Shown: positions 6,752-11,907 of the stretch, one piece after another | Position numbering within the stretch: position 1 is the first letter of the stretch | Layout: every line of letters begins with the position of its first letter | From: Streptomyces katrae | GTDB lineage: Bacteria > Actinomycetota > Actinomycetes > Streptomycetales > Streptomycetaceae | Length of the DNA: 19,280 nt | Reading direction: 5' to 3' | Assembly (NCBI RefSeq): GCF_000717655.1 | Contig: NZ_JNZY01000066.1 | Coordinates: forward strand, 1-19,280 | Position numbers and translations under genes: made by a program | Notes under the pieces: model-generated | Seen by the model: the letters and a program-made list of their open reading frames with translations, nothing else | Told to the model about the DNA's origin: nothing | Database searches by the model: none

Positions 6752-7711
6752 ATGAGCAAGCACCCCCGCGCCCGCTCCCGTAGTCCCCGCACGTACCGCG
6801 CCGTCCGCTCGCCCCGGCGGGTCGCCATCGCCGCCGCCCTGGGCCTGTTGGCCTTCGGGGCCGGATGGGCGTACACGGCCCAGGACGACCACCGCGGCGC
6901 CACGGCCCAGGCCCGGACCGGAGACCGCCCTGGGGGCGCGGCCGCCGTGGTCGGCGCCGCCAAGCCCACCGGGCCCGCCAAGACCACCGGCTCCGCCGAC
7001 CCCGCAGGCGATGCCCGCGCCGCCCGCGAGGTACGCGGCGCCCCCGGTGCACCGGCGGCATCCGGCGCTCCGGGAGCTCCGGGAGCCTCCGGCGCCACCG
7101 CAGCCCCGGACGCCCCCGCCCACGGCCTCGCCGACGTCAGCGAGGAGACCCTCGCCAGGATCCCGGCCAGCTCCCGCCAGCTCCTCCTCGTCACCGGCAA
7201 GGGGAGGGACTCCTCGGAGTCCACGGCGACCCTCTACAGCCGGCAGGCAGCCGGAGCCGACTGGGTCCGGACCACCGAGAGCTGGCCCGCGCACAACGGC
7301 GCCGGCGGCTGGAACTCGTCCGAACGCGAGGACGGGGACCTCACCACACCCGTGGGCGTGTTCACCCTGAGCGACGCCGGCGGGCTGCTGGCGAAGCCGC
7401 CGGGCACGAAGTTCCCGTACGACCACAACCGGCTCTTCGTCCCCACCGGCCGGGGCGTGAACGGTGAGTCCCTCGCGGGTGCGTTCGAATACGTCATCGC
7501 GATCGACTACAACCGCCGGACGGGGGTCTCCCCGCTGGACCTGGTCAAGCCGGAGGGCGAGGACAAGGGCGGCGGCATCTGGCTCCACGTCGACCACAAC
7601 GGCCCCTCGCAGGGCTGCATCGGCATCTCGAAGGAGGCCATGAAGAAGCTCCTGACCACCCTGGACCCGGCGGCGAAGCCGGTCATCGTGATGGGACCGG
7701 CAGGCTTCTGA
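6752..7711 (+). CDS. L,D-transpeptidase (YkuD fold)
   Basis: This 319-residue protein has a basic N-terminus, a signal-anchor helix (about 24-43) and a long Ala/Pro/Gly-rich linker (45-125) with GAPGAP-type repeats. The YkuD domain follows in the C-terminal half. The active-site stretch IWLHVDHNGPSQGCIGIS (about 276-293) has His279, His282 and nucleophile Cys289. It reads S-Q-G-C instead of the classical S-H-G-C. It probably forms or edits 3-3 peptidoglycan cross-links or attaches proteins to the wall. It lies 26 bp after the kinase, so it may be co-transcribed and under envelope-stress control. Start is uncertain: GGAGG (6746-6750) sits only one base before ATG 6752, and an in-frame ATG at 6734 has no SD. 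Confidence 0.8.
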   Translation: MSKHPRARSRSPRTYRAVRSPRRVAIAAALGLLAFGAGWAYTAQDDHRGATAQARTGDRPGGAAAVVGAAKPTGPAKTTGSADPAGDARAAREVRGAPGAPAASGAPGAPGASGATAAPDAPAHGLADVSEETLARIPASSRQLLLVTGKGRDSSESTATLYSRQAAGADWVRTTESWPAHNGAGGWNSSEREDGDLTTPVGVFTLSDAGGLLAKPPGTKFPYDHNRLFVPTGRGVNGESLAGAFEYVIAIDYNRRTGVSPLDLVKPEGEDKGGGIWLHVDHNGPSQGCIGISKEAMKKLLTTLDPAAKPVIVMGPAGF

Positions 7712-7798
7712 CCGGCCGGCTCCCGACCGGCTCCTGACCGGCCGGCTTCTGGCCGGCCGGGGTCAGACCGCGAGACCGGCCGGTTCCCGACCGGCCGG
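7712..7798. repeat. CCGGCCGG octamer array, possible bidirectional terminator
   Basis: Five perfect CCGGCCGG palindromes lie at 7712, 7738, 7753, 7776 and 7791, plus a CCGG at 7727. Several sit in near-repeats of the form CGACCGGCCGG or CTGACCGGCCGG. The array lies between the convergent transpeptidase and membrane-protein genes and runs into the last codons of the latter. It can fold into many alternative GC hairpins and probably terminates transcription from both sides (inference). Confidence 0.65.
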
Positions 7799-8413
7799 TG
7801 CGGCGGCCACCCGCCGCCCCCTCAGCAGCAGCCCGATGTACGCCAGGTCGAAGACGCTGCACATGACGCCGAGCCCGAGGATGAACGGCGAGTCCTCGAG
7901 GACCCCGAAGAGCAGCGTCGGGGCGAGCGTCCCGAGCCACTTCGCGACGGCGATCACGAGGGACTGCCCGCGCGGCCCGCACCGGTCGGCGTAGAGGGCG
8001 ATGAACAGCCCGGACATCAGCAGGTTCTGCAGGAACGCCGAGTAGCGGCTCGCGTCGTGCGTCCCGAAGTGCGCGACGAACAGCCACTGCACGGCGAAGC
8101 CGGTGCCGAACACGAGCACGCTCCACGCCGCGAAGAGCGGCCGTGTCACGAACGCGGGCAGCTCGGCCCGCCCGAAGCGCAGGTACGTCCAGATGATCGC
8201 GATGTCGGCGACCGCCCACACGACGTTGACGATCCCCTGCGCGGAGACCCCGCTCATGAACTCGCCCGCGGCGTACGTCGCCTCCCACGCGAAGTTCAGC
8301 GCGAGCGCGGCCACCGGCATCGCATACGTCCGGTCCCGCAGCCCGACCCGGATCGCCTCCACGTACACGACGGTCCACGCCACCCCGCTGACCAGCGTCA
8401 GAAAGAGATCCAC
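7763..8413 (-). CDS. Seven-helix membrane protein, Pyr4/DmtA terpene cyclase-like
   Basis: This protein of about 216 residues has seven predicted hydrophobic helices and almost no soluble domain. Two features recall the transmembrane terpene cyclases (fungal Pyr4/PaxB, bacterial DmtA). One is an N-x-x-W-E motif in LNFAWEATYA (Glu44). The other is an Asp in the last helix, SVFDLAYIGLL (Asp189). In Pyr4, one Glu in that region and one C-terminal Asp are reported as essential. An internal VVWAVADIAIIWTYLRFG segment also fits. Such enzymes cyclise prenyl-derived chains in the membrane. No prenyltransferase or epoxidase lies nearby, so activity is unproven. GTG 8413 (AGGGTG upstream) or TTG 8431 (GGGAGGGG upstream) are both plausible starts. 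The C-terminal tail is encoded by the CCGGCCGG repeats. It could instead be an uncharacterised membrane protein family. Confidence 0.55.
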   Translation of the reverse strand: MDLFLTLVSGVAWTVVYVEAIRVGLRDRTYAMPVAALALNFAWEATYAAGEFMSGVSAQGIVNVVWAVADIAIIWTYLRFGRAELPAFVTRPLFAAWSVLVFGTGFAVQWLFVAHFGTHDASRYSAFLQNLLMSGLFIALYADRCGPRGQSLVIAVAKWLGTLAPTLLFGVLEDSPFILGLGVMCSVFDLAYIGLLLRGRRVAAAPAGREPAGLAV

Positions 8414-8493
8414 GCGCGGCACCCTAGCCAACGCGCCCCTCCCGGCACATCCCCCGCGCACGGGCCACCCGGCGCGTGGCCGGGTCGAACCCC

Positions 8494-8522
8494 TTGCCTG
8501 ACGGTCCGTCAGCTACGACGAT
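8494..8522 (+). promoter_or_regulatory. Candidate promoter with operator between -35 and -10
   Basis: TTGCCT (8494-8499) and GACGAT (8517-8522) are spaced by 17 bp upstream of the first oxidoreductase gene. The hexamers are only moderate matches. The perfect palindrome at 8498-8512 fills the spacer, the position expected for a repressor site. Confidence 0.4.
8498..8512. promoter_or_regulatory. Operator palindrome CTGACGGTCCGTCAG
   Basis: This is a perfect 15-bp palindrome (7-1-7) in the divergent gap between the terpene-cyclase-like gene and the oxidoreductase gene, 82 bp before the latter's ATG. The same CTGACG-N3-CGTCAG pattern recurs at 10430-10446 and imperfectly at 10370-10384. Palindromes of this size are typical of TetR-family dimers. 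The regulator is not in the window. Confidence 0.7.
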
Positions 8523-8594
8523 GGCCCCCGGCGCCGGCGGGACGCGCATCGGCAGCCGAAGACGTGGGCGACAGACGAAGCGAGGCGGTGCGGC

Positions 8595-9545
8595 ATGGCG
8601 CGCGTGTTTGCGGAGGGCCGGCTGGTCTACGGGATGCAGCTCCCGATCCAGTCGCAGAGCACCATCTACGCCGAGCCCTGGGAGGCCGCGGCCACCGCCG
8701 CCGACCTCGCCGAGGTGGCGCGGGCCGCCGACCGGGCCGGCTTCGGGTACGTCGCCACCTGCGACCACGTCGCCATCCCGCGCCGGCTCGCCGGACCGAT
8801 GAGCACCGTCTGGTACGACCCGGTGGCCACCCTCGCCTTCCTCGCCGGGATCACCGAGCGCGTACGCCTGCTGAGCCACGTCGCGATCCCGGGCCTGCGC
8901 CACCCGCTGGTCAGCGCCAAGCAGTACGCCACCCTCGACCACCTCTCGGGCGGCCGGCTGATCCTCGGCGTCGGCGCCGGCCACGTGCAGGAGGAGTTCG
9001 AGGTCCTCGGCGTCGACTTCGCCCGCCGCGGAGCCGTCCTCGACGAGACCCTGGACGCGCTGCGCGCCGCCCTCGGGCCCGAGGAGTACCCGGAGTTCGA
9101 GGGCGAACTGTTCTCCTTCAAGGACCTCGGCCAGCTGCCCCGCCCCGCCCAGGCCCGCATCCCCGTCTGGGTGGGCGGCTCCTCGCCCGCCGCCGTGCGC
9201 CGGGCCGCCGTGCGCGGCGACGGCTGGCTCCCGCAGGGCGACCCGCGGGACAAGCTGCCGGGCCAGATCGCCCGGATCAAGGAGCTCCGCGCCGAGGCCG
9301 GGGTCGCGGACCCCATCGAGTTCGGCGCGATCACCGAGGCGCTGTACGTCGGCGAGCCCGGCTGGGACACCGGCCGCCGCGCCCTCACCGGCAAGGCGGA
9401 GGTGCTCGCCGAGTCCCTCCGCGCGTACCGGGCGCTCGGCGTGGACCAGATCCAGGTCCGTTTCCGCAGCCGCGAGCGCGCCGAACTGACCGACCAGATC
9501 GCCGCTTTCGGGGCCGAGGTCGGCCCGCTTCTCAACGACCAGTGA
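8595..9545 (+). CDS. LLM-class F420-dependent oxidoreductase (TIGR03619-like)
   Basis: This 316-residue TIM-barrel enzyme belongs to the luciferase-like monooxygenase superfamily. Typical elements are the cofactor-pocket segment CDHVAIP (56-62), SAKQYATLDHLSGGRLILGV (107-126), VGAGHVQEEFEVLGVDFARR (126-145) and WVGGSSPAAVRRAA. The GVGAGHVQEEFEVLGV signature matches the actinobacterial F420-type subgroup (Rv2161c-like), so F420 rather than FMN is likely (inference). It catalyses hydride transfer or oxygenation of an unknown substrate. ATG 8595 has GCGAGG about 9 nt upstream. It is followed 20 bp later by an SDR on the same strand, and its promoter region carries the shared operator. Confidence 0.88.
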   Translation: MARVFAEGRLVYGMQLPIQSQSTIYAEPWEAAATAADLAEVARAADRAGFGYVATCDHVAIPRRLAGPMSTVWYDPVATLAFLAGITERVRLLSHVAIPGLRHPLVSAKQYATLDHLSGGRLILGVGAGHVQEEFEVLGVDFARRGAVLDETLDALRAALGPEEYPEFEGELFSFKDLGQLPRPAQARIPVWVGGSSPAAVRRAAVRGDGWLPQGDPRDKLPGQIARIKELRAEAGVADPIEFGAITEALYVGEPGWDTGRRALTGKAEVLAESLRAYRALGVDQIQVRFRSRERAELTDQIAAFGAEVGPLLNDQ

Positions 9546-9565
9546 CAACGACTAGGAGTACGGGC

Positions 9566-10351
9566 ATGGGCAAGCTGGACGGGCGCGTCGTCGTCATCAC
9601 GGGTGCGGCGCGCGGCCAGGGCGAGCAGGAAGCCCGCCTCTTCGCCGCCGAGGGGGCCAAGGTGCTCCTCGGCGACGTGCTGGACGAGCAGGGCGCCGCC
9701 GTCGCCAAGGAGATAGGCGAGGACCGCGCCCGGTACGTACGGATGGACGTGAGCCGGGAGGAGGACTGGGCGGCCGCCGTGGCCGCCGCCAAGGAGGCCT
9801 TCGGCCCGGTCGACGGCCTGGTCAACAACGCGGGCATCCTGCGCTTCAACGAGCTGGTCTCGACCCCGCTGGAGGAGTTCCAGCAGCTGGTCCAGGTCAA
9901 CCAGGTCGGCGCCTTCCTCGGCATCAAGACCGTAGCCCCCGAGATCGAGGCGGCCGGCGGCGGCACCATCGTCAACACCTCCTCGTACACCGGCCTGACG
10001 GGCATGGCGTACGTCGGCTCGTACGCGGCGACCAAGGCGGCGATCGTCGGCCTGACCCGGGTGGCCGCGCTGGAGCTCGCTGCCAAGGGCATCCGGGTCA
10101 ACGCGATGTGCCCGGGCGCCGTGGACACCCCGATGGCCAACCCCGGCCTGCTGGACCCGGCCAACATGAGCGACGAGGCCCGGGACGCGATGGCGGAGCT
10201 CTACCAGCGGGTCGTGCCGATGGGGCGGGTGGGCCGGCCCGACGAGGTGGCCAAGCTGGCCCTGTTCCTGAGCAGCGAGGACTCCTCGTACATCACCGGC
10301 CAGCCGTTCGTGATCGACGGCGGGTGGATGGCGGGCGTCAGCATCCTCTAG
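9566..10351 (+). CDS. SDR oxidoreductase, 3-alpha/20-beta-HSD-like
   Basis: This 261-residue classical short-chain dehydrogenase is complete. It has the Rossmann motif TGAARGQG (12-19), Asp37 after strand 2 (predicting NAD(H) preference), DV at 61-62, NNAG (87-90), Asn112, catalytic Ser139/140, Tyr153 and Lys157 (YAATK), and the C-terminal VIDGGW. Overall spacing and the LLGDVLDEQGAAVAKEIG stretch recall 3-alpha/20-beta-hydroxysteroid dehydrogenase of Streptomyces. It is likely to interconvert a secondary alcohol and ketone on a hydrophobic or cyclic substrate (inference). The SD TAGGAG precedes ATG 9566 well. It lies 20 bp after the upstream oxidoreductase and probably shares its mRNA. Confidence 0.92.
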   Translation: MGKLDGRVVVITGAARGQGEQEARLFAAEGAKVLLGDVLDEQGAAVAKEIGEDRARYVRMDVSREEDWAAAVAAAKEAFGPVDGLVNNAGILRFNELVSTPLEEFQQLVQVNQVGAFLGIKTVAPEIEAAGGGTIVNTSSYTGLTGMAYVGSYAATKAAIVGLTRVAALELAAKGIRVNAMCPGAVDTPMANPGLLDPANMSDEARDAMAELYQRVVPMGRVGRPDEVAKLALFLSSEDSSYITGQPFVIDGGWMAGVSIL

Positions 10352-10363
10352 ATCTTCCCTCCA

Positions 10364-10384
10364 CCCCATCTGATGGGGCGTCAG
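10364..10384. promoter_or_regulatory. Overlapping palindromes, second operator copy
   Basis: CCCCATCTGATGGGG (10364-10378) is a perfect 7-1-7 palindrome. It overlaps CTGATGGGGCGTCAG (10370-10384), which matches the shared CTGACG-N3-CGTCAG operator with one change in the first arm. The GCGTCA at 10378-10383 also pairs with TGACGC at 10389-10394. The element lies just after the SDR stop, so the first palindrome may also act as a weak terminator. Confidence 0.5.
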
Positions 10385-10387
10385 GTA

Positions 10388-10416
10388 TTGACGCTCCCGC
10401 TTCCGCGGTGGAACAG
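10388..10416 (+). promoter_or_regulatory. Candidate -35 region between two operators
   Basis: TTGACG (10388-10393) is a good -35 hexamer. The expected -10 position (10411-10416, GAACAG) is a poor match, so the exact promoter is uncertain. It sits between the operator copies at 10370-10384 and 10430-10446, whose centres are 61 bp apart, close to six helical turns. Confidence 0.35.
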
Positions 10417-10429
10417 TCGACTCATCGAA

Positions 10430-10446
10430 TCTGACGACACGTCAGA
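10430..10446. promoter_or_regulatory. Operator palindrome TCTGACGACACGTCAGA
   Basis: This is a perfect palindrome with 7-bp arms and a 3-bp spacer, 22 bp upstream of the TTG start of the second oxidoreductase. It has the same half-site and spacing as the 8498-8512 operator, so one regulator probably controls both promoters. Confidence 0.7.
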
Positions 10447-10468
10447 AGTCAAAGGACGGTGAACCCCC

Positions 10469-11590
10469 TTGGAATTCGGGCTCTTCGTGCAGGGATACGT
10501 GCCTGAGGCGCGGTCCAAGGTCGACCCCGAGGCAGAGCACAAGGCGCTGGTCGAGGAGACCGAGTACGTCATCCAGGCCGACAAGTCCGGCTTCAAGTAC
10601 GCCTGGGCCTCCGAGCACCACTTCCTGGAGGAGTACTCCCACCTGTCGGCGAACGAGGTGTTCCTCGCCTACCTCGCCCACGCCACCGAGCGCATCCACC
10701 TCGGCTCCGGCATCTTCAACCCGCTCGCCCCGGTCAACCACCCGGTCAAGGTGGCCGAGAAGGTCACCATGCTCGACCACCTCTCCAAGGGGCGCTTCGA
10801 GTTCGGCACCGGGCGGGGCGCCGGCAGCCACGAGATCCTCGGGTTCCTGCCCGGCATCACGGACATGAACGCCACCAAGGAGATCTGGGAAGAGACCATC
10901 GCCGAGTTCCCCAAGATGTTCCTCCAGGAGGAGTACGAGGGGTTCCAGGGCAAGCACTGGTCGCTGCCGCCGCGGAAGATCTTCCCCAAGCCGTACGGCA
11001 AGGCCCACCCGGCCATGTGGTACGCCGCGGGCTCCCCGTCCTCGTACGCGATGGCTGCGAAGAAGGGCCTCGGCGTCCTCGGGTTCAGCGTCCAGAAGGT
11101 CTCCGACATGGAGTGGGTGCTGGAGCAGTACAAGACGGCCATCCAGGAGGCCAAGGCCATCGGCGCGTTCGTCAACGACAACGTGATGGTCACCTCCACC
11201 GCGATATGTGCCGAGACGCACGACAAGGCGGTGGAGATCGCGGTCAACGCGAACATGAACCGCTTCCAGTCGCTGGTCTTCCGTTACCACGACACCTTCC
11301 CGCGGCCCGAGGCGATCCCGCAGTGGCCCGAAACGCTGCCCGAGTACAACGCGGAGATCATCGAGCTGCTGATCGCCGAGGAACTGCTGATCTGCGGCGA
11401 CCCGTCCGAGGTGCTCGCGCAGTGCAAGCGCTGGGAGCAGGCGGGCGCCGACCAGCTGTCGTTCGGCCTGCCGACCGGCGTCTCGTACGAGGACACGATG
11501 ACCACCATCAAGCTCATCGGCGAGCACGTGATCCCGAAGATCGACACGGACCCGGTCCACCGCACGACGCGCTTCCGCCAGGCCGTCTGA
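10469..11590 (+). CDS. LLM-class flavin-dependent oxidoreductase
   Basis: This 373-residue luciferase-like enzyme is from a different subgroup than the one at 8595. It has the EHHF motif (49-52) typical of FMN-dependent bacterial luciferase-like proteins, GSGIFNPLAPVNHPVKVAEK (79-98), MLDHLSKGRFEFGTGRGAG (101-119) and a full-length C-terminal region. It probably works as a flavin-dependent monooxygenase needing a partner reductase, and none is in the window. The TTG at 10469 opens at the first beta strand (MEFGLFVQGY). AAAGGA (10451-10456) lies 12 nt upstream, a rather long spacing. Two operators upstream suggest tight repression. A role in Baeyer-Villiger-like or hydroxylating chemistry with the SDR is inference. 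Confidence 0.88.
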   Translation: MEFGLFVQGYVPEARSKVDPEAEHKALVEETEYVIQADKSGFKYAWASEHHFLEEYSHLSANEVFLAYLAHATERIHLGSGIFNPLAPVNHPVKVAEKVTMLDHLSKGRFEFGTGRGAGSHEILGFLPGITDMNATKEIWEETIAEFPKMFLQEEYEGFQGKHWSLPPRKIFPKPYGKAHPAMWYAAGSPSSYAMAAKKGLGVLGFSVQKVSDMEWVLEQYKTAIQEAKAIGAFVNDNVMVTSTAICAETHDKAVEIAVNANMNRFQSLVFRYHDTFPRPEAIPQWPETLPEYNAEIIELLIAEELLICGDPSEVLAQCKRWEQAGADQLSFGLPTGVSYEDTMTTIKLIGEHVIPKIDTDPVHRTTRFRQAV

Positions 11591-11641
11591 CCCGGCGGGG
11601 GAACAGGGGCGGCGTCTTCCCGGACCGCCGTCCCGAAACCG

Positions 11642-11670
11642 GCCCCGGCCGGGCGGCCACCGGCCGGGGC
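11642..11670 (+). terminator. GC hairpin after second oxidoreductase
   Basis: GCCCCGGCCGG pairs perfectly with CCGGCCGGGGC across a 7-nt loop (11-bp stem), 51 bp after the stop codon. There is no T-tract, as is common for Streptomyces terminators. It could end or attenuate transcription before the amidohydrolase. Confidence 0.55.
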
Positions 11671-11705
11671 GCGGGGCTCGGTCCTGCGCGTGCGGCGCCG
11701 TTGCG

Positions 11706-11858
11706 GGGGCTCCGCCCCCGAACCCCCGCGCCTCAAACGCCGACGGGGCCGGATGCGGCTGATCCGTGCTTGCGCCTGCTGCCCGGCGGGCCGGTTGCCG
11801 CGCAGCGGCAGATCCAGGCCCGCCTACGTGCGAGGCGCGGGGTCCGGGGCGGAGCCCC
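11706..11858. repeat. Inverted pair of Streptomyces GGGGCTCCGCCCC repeats
   Basis: The left arm (11706-11734) reads GGGGCTCCGCCCCCGAACCC then CCGCGCCTC. The right arm (11832-11858) is its reverse complement with small indels. The arms flank 97 bp and could form a long stem. The left arm continues into CAAACGCCGACGGGGCCGG, the usual extension of this genus-wide intergenic repeat. The function of these repeats is not known to me. Confidence 0.7.
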
Positions 11859-11907
11859 AGGACGACGGCGCGCGCCGCACCACGTACCGCAACGCAGAAG
11901 GGGAGTC

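Larger units (their letters stand above)
11591..11907. other. Gene-free stretch of 317 bp with hairpins and Streptomyces repeats
   Basis: No credible ORF is present. The stretch holds a GC hairpin (11642-11670), two oppositely oriented copies of the common Streptomyces GGGGCTCCGCCCC repeat (11706-11734 and 11832-11858), and a small palindrome TGCCGCGCAGCGGCA between them. No clear promoter or operator for the downstream amidohydrolase was found, so it may be reached by read-through. Confidence 0.6.

Noticed and set aside
8057..9565. Fusion protein reading into the SDR gene
   Set aside because: The upstream part is the out-of-frame shadow of the membrane protein and oxidoreductase genes; the SDR has its own SD and ATG at 9566.
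11706..11858. Insertion sequence or transposon
   Set aside because: The inverted arms flank only 97 bp without a transposase, and the arms are copies of a common Streptomyces intergenic repeat. No target-site duplication is visible.
11017..11907. N-terminal extension of the amidohydrolase
   Set aside because: The upstream codons overlap the oxidoreductase in another frame and run through the repeat region. ATG 11908 has a strong SD and begins at the conserved first strand.
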